In this document: positions 41,498-54,184 of the stretch, piece after piece
Position numbering within the stretch: position 1 is the first letter of the stretch
Layout: every line of letters begins with the position of its first letter
Origin: Pseudomonas oleovorans subsp. oleovorans
GTDB lineage: Bacteria > Pseudomonadota > Gammaproteobacteria > Pseudomonadales > Pseudomonadaceae
Length of the DNA stretch: 64,000 nucleotides
NCBI RefSeq assembly: GCF_002197815.1
Contig: NZ_NIUB01000015.1
Span: 1-64,000, forward strand
Direction: 5' to 3'
Program-made: the position numbers and the translations under genes
Notes under the pieces: model-generated
The model's input: only the letters and a program-made list of their open reading frames with translations
Told to the model about the DNA's origin: nothing
Database searches by the model: none

Positions 41498-44038
41498 TCA
41501 GGCATCGCGCAGGGCTTTGCGCCAGACGTGATATTGCGGCTCCTGCCAGATGCGCGCGTGCAGGCGCGCCATGCCGTCAGGATCGTTGAGCAGACGCCAG
41601 CGGGTCGCCTCTACCTTACCCTCAGGTCCGGCGCTGAGGATCTCATCGATACGCTCGTTGCGCAGCGCTTCGGCAGCCGGCACCACCTTGGCGTGGCGGG
41701 CGCGGGCCATGGCGCAGACCAGGGCGTTGTACAGCGGGTCGACCACTGCACGCAGGAAGCCCTTGCGCAGAGCTCGTGAGCTGTTCAATTGCTCGTACTC
41801 GGCGGTGTTGCTCAGCTCCACCGGCACCTTGTGTTCTTCCGGAATCAGGAACAGCTTGCTGCGCCGCGCTGCCAGGCCCGGTGCCGTGCGACTGGTCAGC
41901 ACCGAGACCACCGGCGACAGCACCAGTGACACGACGATAGGTGCCAGCCACCAGAGGAAGTCCGGGTTGAGCCAGGCCACCAGCGCCGTCCAGCTAATAC
42001 CGATCAGCACCTGGGTGCCGTGACGGCGGAAGGCTTCGCTCCAGGGCGTGGAATCATCCACGCGCTGCGGCGAGTTCCACTGCACCGACCAACCGAGAAA
42101 GGCAGCGGTGACGAACAGGCTATGGAACAGCATGCGCACCGGCGCCAGCAGCACCGAGCAGGAGGCCTCCAGCAGCATCGACAACAGCACCCGCGTGCGA
42201 CCACCGTAGGCCTGCGCCCCCTTGATCCAGATCAGCAGCACGCTGAGCAGCTTGGGCAGGAACAGCAGGATCATGGTCGCCGAGAACAGCGCCACTGCCT
42301 CTTCCGGTTGCCAGCGTGGCCACAGCGGATAGAGCTGGTTGGGCTGCAGGAAATACTCCGGCACCATCAGCGTATGGATCGCCAGCAGGCAGGTCGACAG
42401 CACCAGAAATAGCAGCCACAACGGCGCGGACAGGTAGGACATGACCCCGGTGAGAAACACCACGCGATGCACCGCGTGCATGCCACGCACCAGGAACAGA
42501 CGGAAGTTCATCAGGTTGCCGTGGCACCAGCGGCGGTCACGCTTGAGCTCGTCGAGCAGGTTCGGCGGCAGCTCTTCATAACTGCCCGGCAGGTCGTAGG
42601 CGATCCATACGCCCCAACCGGCGCGGCGCATCAGCGCGGCTTCGACGAAGTCGTGGGAGAGGATCGCGCCGGCGAAAGAACCCGTTCCGGGCAAAGGCGC
42701 CAGGGCGCAGTGCTCGATGAAGGGTTTGACGCGGATGATCGCGTTGTGCCCCCAGTAGTGCGACTCGCCCAGTTGCCAGAAGTTGAGACCGGCGGTGAAC
42801 AGTGGCCCGTAGACGCTGGTAGCGAACTGCTGCAGACGCGCATAAAGGGTGTCCATGCCCGAGGCCTTGGGCGCGGTCTGGATGATACCGGCGCCCGGGT
42901 TGGCCTCCATCAGACGCACCAGACGAGTCAGGCATTCGCCGCTCATCACACTGTCGGCATCGAGCACCACCATGTAGCGGTAGTTGCTGCCCCAGCGCCG
43001 GCAGAAGTCGTCGATGTTGCCGCTCTTGCGCTTCACCCGACGGCGACGGCGGCGATAGAAGATGTGACCGAAGCCCTCCACTTCGCGGCACAGCTCCATC
43101 CAGGCTTGCTGCTCGGCCACGCAGATGTCCGGGTCGTTGCTGTCGCTGAGGATGAAGAAATCGAAGTGTTCGAGCTGCCCGGTGGCCTTGAGCGACTCGA
43201 AGGTCGCCCGCAGGCCGGCGAACACACGCGGTACGTGCTCGTTGGCGATCGGCATGACCAGCGCGGTACGCGCCCGCGGCGAGATCGGCTCGTCGCCACA
43301 GCTGCTGGCGGAAATGCTGTAGCGGTCGTGTCCCTTGAGCAACTGAAAGAAACCCATCAGCGCCGTCCAGAAGCCCATCGACACCCAGCAGAACAGCAGG
43401 GCGAACAGCGCCAGGATGCTGGTCTGCACTACATAAGGCAGAATCTGCCGTGCCGATTCCTGCCACGGCTGCTCGAACACCAGGCCCAGATCGACTAGCG
43501 ACCAGCCCTGATAGGGCAGCACTGACTTCATGTACCAGGTAGCGACCACGGTCTGCGTGATCATCAATACCAGCAGCGCGGCACGACGCACCGCCGCGAC
43601 ATGCCGCCAACGCTCTTCGGCGAAGTCTTCGCTCTCACGTGTACGAGGTCGCGGGGCGGGTTTCTCGCCCTTCAGACGGCGCCAGCCGCGATCCAGGATA
43701 TTGGTCTGCCAGGGCTCCGGCACCATACGCGTACGTCTGATCGGAGGGGTCGACTCGATGGTGGGCCGTCCCTGATGATCCCGGACGATGCGGCAGCCGC
43801 GCTCGACGGCATCCGGCCAACCCAGCGCCAAGCGAGCCGGCACCGAATCGAGCAGCACACGGGTTTCTTCAAGGGGTTCGGCTGCTTTGCGCTCCTGTTC
43901 CTGCAAAGCCCTGTGCAACGTGGCGAGATCCCCGCCCTCCTCTTCCAGACGATGAGCCAAAGCCTGTTTCCGCTCCTGATCGAGCGGCAACACATCGAGA
44001 TAATCCTGAATCGGTGTAGCGTCGTGGGAGTTATTCAT
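41498..44038 (-). CDS. opgH: Glucans biosynthesis glucosyltransferase OpgH (MdoH)
   Basis: The 846-residue inner-membrane GT2 enzyme builds the beta-1,2-glucan backbone of osmoregulated periplasmic glucans from UDP-glucose. Several TM helices flank a cytoplasmic catalytic domain with [21 protein letters not shown] (DxD-type), [26 protein letters not shown] and [13 protein letters not shown] (QxxRW-like acceptor motif). The N-terminal about 130 residues are cytoplasmic and acidic. The start at 44038 ([16 protein letters not shown]) overlaps the opgG stop by 8 bp, giving translational coupling. The open frame upstream of it is not coding. Confidence 0.95.
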   Translation of the reverse strand: MNNSHDATPIQDYLDVLPLDQERKQALAHRLEEEGGDLATLHRALQEQERKAAEPLEETRVLLDSVPARLALGWPDAVERGCRIVRDHQGRPTIESTPPIRRTRMVPEPWQTNILDRGWRRLKGEKPAPRPRTRESEDFAEERWRHVAAVRRAALLVLMITQTVVATWYMKSVLPYQGWSLVDLGLVFEQPWQESARQILPYVVQTSILALFALLFCWVSMGFWTALMGFFQLLKGHDRYSISASSCGDEPISPRARTALVMPIANEHVPRVFAGLRATFESLKATGQLEHFDFFILSDSNDPDICVAEQQAWMELCREVEGFGHIFYRRRRRRVKRKSGNIDDFCRRWGSNYRYMVVLDADSVMSGECLTRLVRLMEANPGAGIIQTAPKASGMDTLYARLQQFATSVYGPLFTAGLNFWQLGESHYWGHNAIIRVKPFIEHCALAPLPGTGSFAGAILSHDFVEAALMRRAGWGVWIAYDLPGSYEELPPNLLDELKRDRRWCHGNLMNFRLFLVRGMHAVHRVVFLTGVMSYLSAPLWLLFLVLSTCLLAIHTLMVPEYFLQPNQLYPLWPRWQPEEAVALFSATMILLFLPKLLSVLLIWIKGAQAYGGRTRVLLSMLLEASCSVLLAPVRMLFHSLFVTAAFLGWSVQWNSPQRVDDSTPWSEAFRRHGTQVLIGISWTALVAWLNPDFLWWLAPIVVSLVLSPVVSVLTSRTAPGLAARRSKLFLIPEEHKVPVELSNTAEYEQLNSSRALRKGFLRAVVDPLYNALVCAMARARHAKVVPAAEALRNERIDEILSAGPEGKVEATRWRLLNDPDGMARLHARIWQEPQYHVWRKALRDA

Positions 44039-45590
44039 GGGAGGGCAGCTGATAGCTCCAGGTTTCCGACAGGGGCTTGCCGTCCTCGACCAGCGCGGCA
44101 CGCATCTCCACCGGCTGCGCCGGGTCCTTGATATTGACCCGCAGCAACAGACGCCAGCCTTTGCTCACCGGGTTGTAACGCAGGTTCTCTTCCAGCAACT
44201 CGGCGTTGTCATCGACGCTGACCTGAACGGTCGGCGCCGCGTCGGGCGAACGCTTGGCCAGCGCCTCACCGACGAAATCGACCACCAGCGCAGTACTGCC
44301 ATCAGCCTGACGAATCAGGTTGGCCTGCTTGATATCACCCTCCGACAGACGGGTCTGACTGACCATGGCCAGTTGCGGGTCGTGCAGTTTGGCCTCGTCA
44401 CGACTGAAATGCAGACGATAGGCCACGTCCAGCGCCTCACCCGGCGCAGGCAGCTTTTCCGGGCGCCACAGGGCGACGATGTTGTCGTTGGTTTCGTCCG
44501 GCGTGGGGATCTCCACCAGTTCGACATGACCAGCGCCCCAATCGCCGACGGTTTCCACCCAGCCGCTCGGGCGCAGCTCGTAGCGGTCGTCGAGATCCTG
44601 ATACTGATTGAAGTCGCGACCACGCTGCATCAGACCGAAACCACGCGGGTTGTCGATACGGTAGCTGCTGACATTCAGGCGCTGCGGGTTGTTCAGCGGA
44701 CGCCAGATCCACTCGCCGTTGCCGGCATGAATTCCCAGGCCTTCGGAATCATGCAGTTGCGGACGGTAGTTGGGGCGTGGCCAGGGTTGGTTGGCACCGA
44801 ACAGGTACATGCTGGTCAGCGGCGCGATGCCGAGTTTCTCGACGTTCTCGCGCAGGTAGACCTTCGATTGCACGTCGAGCACGCTGTCGCGGCCCGGTTT
44901 GATTTCCATGCGGTAGGCGCCGGTGGCCCGTGGCGAGTCAAGCAATGCGTAGATCACCAGGCTGCGGCGGTCGGGCTGTGGCTTTTCGATCCAGAACTCG
45001 GTGAAACGCGGAAATTCCTCACCCGATGGCAGCGCCGTGTCGATGGCCAGACCGCGCGCGGAAAGACCGAACACCTGCCCCTTGCCGACGATGCGGAAGT
45101 AGCTGGCGCCGAGCACGCTCATTACTTCGTCGTGCGTACCTTTGGCATTGATCTCGTTGATGACCTTGAAACCGGCAAAACCGAGATCCTTGAGGTCGTC
45201 CGGGTTCAGATTGAGGTCGCCGAAGTCGAACATCGACGGGTCGTACTTGATCTCCTGGGTGCCTTCGGCGGTCACCTCATTGATCTTCACCGGCACATCG
45301 AAGTGCATGCCCTGGTGAAAGAAGTACAGCCGAAACGGCGTCTTGCCATCCGCCCAGTGTGCCTTCTCTTCGAGGAAGCGCACCTTTTGATAGCCGGCGA
45401 ACGGCAGCTCACGCAGCGAAGCGGGCAACTGGCTTTGCGGGGCACTGTAGCCTTCTGCAGCCAGAGCCTTGGCCTTGACCGCCACATCATCCAGATCGAA
45501 GGCCCAGCTCTGGGCAGCGAACAACAGCGGGAGCACGCAGAGGGCCAGCTTGCCGGCCTTGCCCATACGAGCTCCAGAACAACGACTCAT
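44031..45590 (-). CDS. opgG: Glucans biosynthesis periplasmic protein OpgG (MdoG)
   Basis: The protein has about 519 residues and a signal peptide ([20 protein letters not shown]). The mature part contains [60 protein letters not shown] and [22 protein letters not shown], all OpgG hallmarks. OpgG acts in the periplasm to process or branch the glucan. A start at 45590 with GGAGG 10 bp upstream is preferred; ATG 45566 is also possible. opgG and opgH form one operon, transcribed opgG first. Confidence 0.94.
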   Translation of the reverse strand: MSRCSGARMGKAGKLALCVLPLLFAAQSWAFDLDDVAVKAKALAAEGYSAPQSQLPASLRELPFAGYQKVRFLEEKAHWADGKTPFRLYFFHQGMHFDVPVKINEVTAEGTQEIKYDPSMFDFGDLNLNPDDLKDLGFAGFKVINEINAKGTHDEVMSVLGASYFRIVGKGQVFGLSARGLAIDTALPSGEEFPRFTEFWIEKPQPDRRSLVIYALLDSPRATGAYRMEIKPGRDSVLDVQSKVYLRENVEKLGIAPLTSMYLFGANQPWPRPNYRPQLHDSEGLGIHAGNGEWIWRPLNNPQRLNVSSYRIDNPRGFGLMQRGRDFNQYQDLDDRYELRPSGWVETVGDWGAGHVELVEIPTPDETNDNIVALWRPEKLPAPGEALDVAYRLHFSRDEAKLHDPQLAMVSQTRLSEGDIKQANLIRQADGSTALVVDFVGEALAKRSPDAAPTVQVSVDDNAELLEENLRYNPVSKGWRLLLRVNIKDPAQPVEMRAALVEDGKPLSETWSYQLPSHE

Positions 45591-45826
45591 CGACACACAG
45601 CCTCCAGGGCAACACGTACTGACAAGCAGCGGCAAGCCCAGGGGCAGCCGCTGCAGGGAGTTGAAAACGGGCGAATGGTACAAACACAACGCGAGCACGA
45701 TGCAGACTGCCAACCGAACGGTGACGTCTCCGCATGCGCGGATTCTTTCTGCGCATTATTACCAGATCGTGAAGTCCGGCACAGGTGCTCGCGCGAGTAT
45801 ATTTTTCGCCTCCTTGGGCCACGCCC

Positions 45827-48121
45827 TCATTGGCGTGGCAACAGTTCGAAACGCGCCTCCTGCACGGTCTCCGAATCCAGCCCCAACTGGGCACGGAAGG
45901 CACCTGGCTCGCTGACATGCTGCAGGCTGGCGTTGTAGAAACGCAGCATGGTTTCGTCGATCTCGAAACTCAGCTCGCGCGCCTCACCTGCTTCAAGCTT
46001 GACCCTGCGAAAATCCTTGAGTTCCTTCACCGGACGGATCACCGACGCGGCCTCATCGTGCAGGTACAGCTGCACCACGGTCGCGCCAGCCCGTGACCCG
46101 GTGTTCTTCAGCGTGACGCTGACGCGAATCTTCTCATCAGGCGTCATGCGCTCGGCGGACAGCTTCGGCGCCGACAGTTGGAAGTCGCTGTAGCTCAGAC
46201 CGTAGCCAAACGGATACAACGGGCCGTTGGGCTCCTCGAAATACTGCGAGGTGTAGTTGCCAGGCGTGCCGGGCGTGTACGGACGGCCCAGGCGCAGATG
46301 ATTGTAGTAGGTGGGAATCTGCCCGACCGAACGCGGGAAGGTGATCGGCAGCTTGCCGGAGGGGTTGTGCTCACCGAACAGCACGTCGGCGATGGCGTTG
46401 CCGCCCTCGATACCGCTGTACCAGGTCTCCAGTATCGCATCGGCGTTTTCCTTCTCCCAGCCGAGCGCCAGCGGCCGGCCGTTCATCAGCACCAGCACCA
46501 GCGGCTTGCCGGTGGCCTTGAGCGCACGCAGCAGGGCCTGCTGGCTGTCCGGCAGATCCAGACGCGTGCGACTGGACGACTCATGCGACATGCCACGAGC
46601 TTCGCCCACTGCTGCAACGATGACGTCAGCCTGGGATGCCACACGCACAGCCTCCTCCAGCATCGCCTGCGGCGTGCGCTTGTCCAGCACGACTTCAGGG
46701 CGGTCCCAATTGAGCTGGTTGAGGTAATTGATCACATGGGCATCGTCGGTGACGTTGGCACCGACGGCGTAGAGCAGCTTGCCCTGACCTTGCAGCGCCG
46801 CCTCCATGCCCTTGCGCAGGGTCACTGCCTGCTGGGCCACACCGACCGCCGACCAACTGCCGAGCATGTCCACGGGCGAATCGGCGAGCGGGCCGATCAA
46901 GGCGACAGTGGCCTTCTTGCTCAGCGGCAGGGTGTCGTCATGGTTTTCCAGCAGCACCAGGGAGTCGCGTGCCATGGCCCGCGCATCGGCGCGGTGCAGG
47001 CGGCTTTCGGCATTGACGTCGGCCGGGTCGTCTTCGGCGCGGCCGATGCGGCGGAACGGATCGTGGAACAGGCCAAGGTCGTACTTGGTGTTCAGTACAT
47101 GGTTGACGGCTTCATCCAGCACGCTCTGCGGCACCGCGCCGCTGCGCACCAAAGCAGGCAGCTGCTGATCGTAGAGCGTGTCGGCCATGCTCATGCCGAC
47201 ACCTGCCGTGACGGCCAGTTTCGCCGCCTCACGGCCATCGGCGGCCACACCATGGCGCAGCAGTTCGGTGATCGCACCGTGGTCACTGAGCGCCACGCCC
47301 TTGAAGCCCCAGTCGCGACGCAGCAGATCACGCAGCAGCCAGGAGTTGGCCGAAGCTGGCACGCCATTGATCGCGTTCAGCGCCACCATCACCCCGCCGG
47401 CGCCGGCATCGATGGCGGCGCGATAAGGCGGCAGGTAATCCTGGTACATGCGCATCGGGCTCATGTCGACCACGTTGTAGTCGCGCCCACCCTCCACCGC
47501 GCCGTACAGGGCGAAGTGCTTGACGCTGGCCATGATGCGCTGCGGGTCGCTGGGATCCTTACCCTGGTAACCGTGAACCATCGCGGCGGCGATGCGCGAA
47601 ACCAGGTACGGATCCTCGCCGAAACCTTCGGACGTGCGGCCCCAACGCGGATCGCGGGAAATGTCGACGGTCGGCGCGAAGGTCATGTCCAGGCCATCCG
47701 CGCTGGCCTCGAAGGCCGCGACCCGCGCGCTGTTCTCGATGGCAGGAATGTCCCAGCTCGAGGCCAGCCCCAGCCCAATCGGAAACGTAGTGCGATGGCC
47801 ATGGATGATGTCGTAGGCGAAGAACACCGGGATACCCAGGCGACTGCGCAGCGCCGCCTCCTGCATCGGACGGTTTTCCGGGCGTATCACCGAGTTGAAG
47901 GTGGCGCCGATACGCCCTGCGGCCATCTCTTCGCGGATGCGCTCACGTGGCATGTCGCCGCCAATGCTGATCAGACGCAGTTGGCCGACCTTTTCCTCCA
48001 GGGTCATGCGGCCTACCAGATCGGCGATGAAGGCCGATTTGTCATCGACCGAAGGCGCGGCAGCCAGCAGGTTGGGGAGGATCAGGACAGAGGCAAGAGC
48101 GAAGTGGTGCAGGTATTTCAT
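45827..48121 (-). CDS. bglX: Periplasmic beta-glucosidase BglX (GH3)
   Basis: The 764-residue protein has a signal peptide (HHFALASVLILPNLLAA). The layout is GH3 N-domain, GH3 C-domain and a fibronectin-III-like C-terminal domain. Motifs are KVGQLRLISIGGD, TFAPTVDISRDPRWGRTSEGFGEDP and MASVKHFALYGA, and the nucleophile Asp is in VALSDHGAI (about residue 280). Further on is VVAAVGEARGMSHESSSRTRLDLP. It hydrolyses beta-glucosides in the periplasm. It lies just upstream of opgG on the same strand (about 235 bp gap), so a link to periplasmic glucan turnover is plausible but unproven. Confidence 0.94.
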   Translation of the reverse strand: MKYLHHFALASVLILPNLLAAAPSVDDKSAFIADLVGRMTLEEKVGQLRLISIGGDMPRERIREEMAAGRIGATFNSVIRPENRPMQEAALRSRLGIPVFFAYDIIHGHRTTFPIGLGLASSWDIPAIENSARVAAFEASADGLDMTFAPTVDISRDPRWGRTSEGFGEDPYLVSRIAAAMVHGYQGKDPSDPQRIMASVKHFALYGAVEGGRDYNVVDMSPMRMYQDYLPPYRAAIDAGAGGVMVALNAINGVPASANSWLLRDLLRRDWGFKGVALSDHGAITELLRHGVAADGREAAKLAVTAGVGMSMADTLYDQQLPALVRSGAVPQSVLDEAVNHVLNTKYDLGLFHDPFRRIGRAEDDPADVNAESRLHRADARAMARDSLVLLENHDDTLPLSKKATVALIGPLADSPVDMLGSWSAVGVAQQAVTLRKGMEAALQGQGKLLYAVGANVTDDAHVINYLNQLNWDRPEVVLDKRTPQAMLEEAVRVASQADVIVAAVGEARGMSHESSSRTRLDLPDSQQALLRALKATGKPLVLVLMNGRPLALGWEKENADAILETWYSGIEGGNAIADVLFGEHNPSGKLPITFPRSVGQIPTYYNHLRLGRPYTPGTPGNYTSQYFEEPNGPLYPFGYGLSYSDFQLSAPKLSAERMTPDEKIRVSVTLKNTGSRAGATVVQLYLHDEAASVIRPVKELKDFRRVKLEAGEARELSFEIDETMLRFYNASLQHVSEPGAFRAQLGLDSETVQEARFELLPRQ

Positions 48122-48337
48122 CGAGAGCGGCATCCGGGATGCGAATCATTGTTTGAATGGCCGCCACGATACTCCGAGTCCTCGCGCCGCGCCGCGGGTT
48201 GGTGCAAAAAAACTTAAGCACCATTCAAAGGCGTTCCAGCAATTACGACCCCAGACTTTCACAAACTTGCGCATTTTTTCTTCGTCTCTGGCTTTGCCTA
48301 TCGGCAGGCGTAGCATGACCGCATTCGGGAGATGGTG

Positions 48338-48784
48338 ATGGCGCAATTCGAACATCTGCAGGTATTCCAGAGCATGAGCCGCTCGCCCAACGCGCGGCTG
48401 CACGCCATGGCCGAACTGGGCAACGGCATGGCCGTGACACGCTGGAGTAACGCCCATGATGCGCGTGACTACCTTGCCTCCAGCCACACCACACGCTGTC
48501 GTGCTACCTCAGTGGCGGCACTGGCACCTTTCGCCGTGAGCAACCCGGCAACAAGGGCGCTCCGGATAAACTGTGCATCCTGCCGGCCGATGCCGCTGAG
48601 CCAACTGGCCGCGCTTTGTGCCCTGTCGTAATACCACTTCGCGCGCATGTTCCAGAGCAGCTTCAGCCTACCGCCTCATCGCTATGTGTTGGCCCGGCGC
48701 CTGGCACGTGCCTGCCACTTCAGCAATCGTTTTCGCCAGGCGCTCGGAGCAACGCCCAGGCAATACCGCGCGGCCTTTCTGTAG
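48338..48784 (+). pseudogene. AraC-family regulator relic
   Basis: An intact-looking start, MAQFEHLQVFQSMSRSPNAR, reads to about 48487. A frameshift near 48485-48495 then moves the coding sense to LSCYLSGGTGTFRREQPGNK. A large deletion at about 48590 joins it to the HTH region, PLSQLAALCALS. A TAA at 48629-48631 (family: Glu codon) interrupts YHFARMFQSSFSLPPHRYVL. A second deletion joins ARRLARAC to HFSNRFRQALGATPRQYRAA before TAG at 48782. Full-length members have about 290 residues and about 147 codons remain, so the gene is dead. Confidence 0.7.
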
Positions 48785-48836
48785 GGCGGGTGCAACCCGC
48801 CAACTCCGCTGCGGCGGGTTACACTCGCCCTACTCG
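48781..48836. repeat. Inverted repeat of the GTAGGGCGGG family, second copy
   Basis: GTAGGGCGGGTGCAACCCGC CA at 48781-48802 is identical to 14616-14637. Its partner arm, GGCGGGTTACACTCGCCCTAC, closes the palindrome near 48833. It overlaps the stop codon of the AraC relic, suggesting insertion or growth of the repeat at the end of that gene. Confidence 0.65.
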
Positions 48837-48984
48837 CCGAACGCCTGAAGCGATGGCCACGACAGCACGTCGGCAATCTCGGCACCACGCCTGCTAATCG
48901 TCACGCGGCTATGCGAAAATCTGCGGCTTTGCATTGCCACGACCCAGTCATGCGCCCATTCATTTTTGCCTCGGGGCTTCGTTG

Positions 48985-51615
<2,631 letters not shown>

Positions 51616-51663
51616 CACCTGGCCTCACAGGCTGGAGCGCCCATCATCGCTCCACCCGACGTT

Positions 51664-52158
51664 TCAGTCAGACGTATCGTCGCGCTCGGCCTCGGCATCC
51701 TCACGGTTGCGCGCCTTGCTGCGGGGGTGCGGGCCGGCCACGGCCGGAAAGCGCGACGAGGCGTAGCGCACCACCAGAATCGCCAGGGCCAGCAGCAGGA
51801 TCGCCCCCGACACCATCACCACGCCCCAGGTCGGCTTGTGGGTGTGGGAGATGTCGGAAATCAGCAAGCGAGTCAGCGCGGTGATCGCCACGTAGATCAT
51901 GAAGCGGATCGGCATGTGGTTGGTCTTGAAATAGATCCCCACCATCGCCGCCAATTCCAGGTAGATGAACAGCAGCAGAATGTCATCGACCGTGATGTGG
52001 CCCTTCTCCAGCATGCCAATGAAAGCCATCACCCCCGCCCAGGCCGTGATCGCCCCGATGGCGAACAGCGCCAGGTAATGGAAGGCCTCCATCAACAGAT
52101 TGCCCAGCGACTCCGCCAGACCGTGCATGTTTTCGCGCAAGCGCTCAGCCCAATTCAT
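51664..52158 (-). CDS. psiE: PsiE-family membrane protein
   Basis: The 164-residue protein has four TM helices (for example FHYLALFAIGAITAWAGVMAF and GVVMVSGAILLLALAILVVRY) and the phosphate-starvation-inducible E (PsiE) pattern ILLLFIYLELAAMVGIYFKTNHMPIRFMIYVAITALTRLLI. psiE in E. coli is Pho- and cAMP-controlled, with unknown biochemical function. The C-terminal tail is charged and longer than in E. coli (about 136 residues). No Pho box was identified with confidence. Confidence 0.85.
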   Translation of the reverse strand: MNWAERLRENMHGLAESLGNLLMEAFHYLALFAIGAITAWAGVMAFIGMLEKGHITVDDILLLFIYLELAAMVGIYFKTNHMPIRFMIYVAITALTRLLISDISHTHKPTWGVVMVSGAILLLALAILVVRYASSRFPAVAGPHPRSKARNREDAEAERDDTSD

Positions 52159-52384
52159 CCTTCAACTCCCCACGAGACCTGGCAAACCACCCCGAATCCC
52201 CACCTCGGGTATTCGCAAGAAACAATCATGCAGGAAAAAGACCAGCCCGAGGATGCCGCTGCGATGTGACGATTTGGCACGCTCCAGCCAACCGCGACGA
52301 GGCTGAAACTGACATCACAGGCTCGCCAAGATACCCCGACGCGTCGCACACTACGGCATCGCCACTCTCAATGAAGGATCACCC

Positions 52385-53359
52385 ATGCGTCTTTTCTCGC
52401 TGAGCACCGCATTGTCGTCCGCCATGATCGCCCTGGTCAGCCTGCCGCTGCAGGCGGCCGCACCGGCACAACAGAAGACCCAGGTACCGGGCTACTACCG
52501 CATGGCACTCGGTGACTTCGAAGTCACCGCTCTGTATGACGGCTACGTCGACCTGCCTGCCAGCCTGCTCAAGGGCATCGATGACAAGGACCTGCAATCG
52601 CTGCTGGCACGCATGTTCGTGGCGTCGGAGAAAGGCGTGCAGACTGCGGTCAACGCCTACCTGATCAACACTGGCGACAACCTGGTGCTGATCGATACCG
52701 GCGCCGCCCAGTGCTTCGGCCCGACTCTCGGCGTGGTGCAGACCAACCTCAAGGCATCCGGCTACCAGCCGGAGCAGGTTGATACCGTGCTGCTCACCCA
52801 CCTGCACCCAGACCATGCCTGCGGCCTGGTCAACGCCGACGGCAGCCCGGCCTACCCCAACGCGACCGTGGAGGTGCCGCAGGCGGAGGCTGAATTCTGG
52901 CTCGACGAGGCGACCATGGCCAAGGCCCCCGAAGGCATGCAAGGCATGTTCAAGATGGCGCAACAGGCAGTCGCACCCTATGCCAAGATGAACAAGCTCA
53001 AGCCCTACAAGACAGAAGGCGAATTGTTGCCTGGCGTCAGCCTGGTAGCGAGCCCGGGACACACGCCCGGACATACCTCTTACCTGTTCAAATCGGGTGG
53101 ACAGAGCCTGCTGGTATGGGGCGACATTCTGCATAACCACGCCGTGCAGTTCGCCAAGCCTGAAGTGGTCATCGAGTTCGATGTCGACAGCGCCAAGGCC
53201 AGGCAATCCCGCCAACGCATCCTGGCCGAAGCGGCCACAGACAAGCTGTGGGTCGCTGGTGCGCACCTGCCCTTCCCCGGCCTGGGCCACGTACGCAAGG
53301 AAGCCCAAGGCTACGCCTGGGTACCCGTCGAGTTCAGCCCGATCCGTAGCGACCGCTGA
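52385..53359 (+). CDS. Exported metallo-beta-lactamase-fold hydrolase
   Basis: The 324-residue protein has a signal peptide (SAMIALVSLPLQAAA) and an MBL core. Core motifs are LINTGDNLVLIDTGAAQ, the metal site THLHPDHACGL (HxHxDH), a later His in SPGHTPGHTSYLF, an Asp in VWGDILHNHAVQF and the final His in VAGAHLPFPGLGH. The family resembles periplasmic MBL hydrolases such as quorum-quenching or methyl-parathion-hydrolase-like enzymes (PF00753). The substrate cannot be assigned. All zinc ligands are visible, so activity is likely. Confidence 0.87.
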   Translation: MRLFSLSTALSSAMIALVSLPLQAAAPAQQKTQVPGYYRMALGDFEVTALYDGYVDLPASLLKGIDDKDLQSLLARMFVASEKGVQTAVNAYLINTGDNLVLIDTGAAQCFGPTLGVVQTNLKASGYQPEQVDTVLLTHLHPDHACGLVNADGSPAYPNATVEVPQAEAEFWLDEATMAKAPEGMQGMFKMAQQAVAPYAKMNKLKPYKTEGELLPGVSLVASPGHTPGHTSYLFKSGGQSLLVWGDILHNHAVQFAKPEVVIEFDVDSAKARQSRQRILAEAATDKLWVAGAHLPFPGLGHVRKEAQGYAWVPVEFSPIRSDR

Positions 53360-53413
53360 ATTCTCGACACTCGCTGCTGGCAAAACGGTAGCGAGTTCTT
53401 TATGCTTGGATCA

Positions 53414-53429
53414 CTGTATAAATAAACAG
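53414..53429 (+). promoter_or_regulatory. LexA box upstream of yebG
   Basis: CTGTATAAATAAACAG fits the LexA operator CTG-N10-CAG with an A/T-rich core. It lies 39 bp before the yebG ATG, the expected place for an SOS-repressed promoter. Confidence 0.85.
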
Positions 53430-53467
53430 TTACCAACAGACACGCATGAAGGCAGATGAGGTGATGA

Positions 53468-53731
53468 ATGGCCGTCGAAGTGGTGTATCGCAGCAGTCGC
53501 GATCCGGAGTGCTTGTTCATGGATAAGGCCGAAGCCGACCGTTACGACAAGATGCTGGAACTGGCCGAGCGCCTGAGCGAGGTGCTGCACAAGGCGGTTC
53601 CATCCCTGAGCGAGGAACAGGGCGAGGAGCTGGGTATCTTCATGGCCAAGAATCGCGACGTCTTTGCCAAGGCGTTCAAGAGCCAGCCGGACGCACTCGA
53701 GGAACTCGAGATCGAGACCGCCAGCGAGTGA
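53468..53731 (+). CDS. yebG: SOS-response protein YebG
   Basis: The 87-residue protein begins MAVEVVYRSSRDPECLFMDK and continues AEADRYDKMLELAERLSEVLHKA, matching YebG of E. coli and Pseudomonas. yebG is a LexA-regulated damage-inducible gene of unknown biochemical role. A LexA box lies directly upstream. Cytoplasmic, acidic C-terminus. Confidence 0.93.
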   Translation: MAVEVVYRSSRDPECLFMDKAEADRYDKMLELAERLSEVLHKAVPSLSEEQGEELGIFMAKNRDVFAKAFKSQPDALEELEIETASE

Positions 53732-53788
53732 CCGTGTAGCGCGGCCCCTCTTTCGCACGAGGGGTCTGCTCGGTAAAACCGTCCAGCA

Positions 53789-54031
53789 TCATGCTCTGCT
53801 GCCTGGGTATTGCCCCGCGACCTGCTCCAGCCATGCCGGCAAATCACGTCGTTTGACGCCCTCACCTCGCGCACGGGCCAGCTGTTCGAGCATGTACTGA
53901 CGTTTGCGCTCATCGCCCTCGGCAAAGGAAAGCGCCAGGTCGCGATCACTCCACTGGCGAATGCGACGGAACAACCACCAGTGAAAGTAAAGGCCGGCAG
54001 CGGTGGTGACGACGATAATGAAGTAGTCCAT
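53789..54031 (-). CDS. Small single-TM membrane protein (hypothetical)
   Basis: The 80-residue protein has an N-terminal TM helix (MDYFIIVVTTAAGLYFHWWLF) and a charged cytoplasmic tail: RRIRQWSDRDLALSFAEGDERKRQYMLEQLARARGEGVKRRDLPAWLEQ. The start at 54031 has AGGAGG upstream. I recall similar short ORFs near yebG in Pseudomonas but no function. The WxxRDLAxxFAEGDxxKRxYML stretch looks conserved and helical. Confidence 0.72.
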   Translation of the reverse strand: MDYFIIVVTTAAGLYFHWWLFRRIRQWSDRDLALSFAEGDERKRQYMLEQLARARGEGVKRRDLPAWLEQVAGQYPGSRA

Positions 54032-54184
54032 GGTGAATCCTCCTTGCGCCACGCTAATTTAGCTTGTGAGCATCGCCAAGTGCGGCGTTGCCGCAGGTCG
54101 CTGCACCGTGCACCCATCAGTTCGACCGGGCGCCGCCTACCGATTATCTTCGCGCCCCCACAGTTTGAACGGGCTCGGCAACCG

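Noticed and set aside
44037..45938. 633-aa open frame antisense to opgG
   Set aside because: Composition is typical of an antisense shadow; opgG is clearly real.
46178..48217. 679-aa open frame antisense to bglX
   Set aside because: No recognisable domain and biased to His/Arg/Gln; shadow of bglX.
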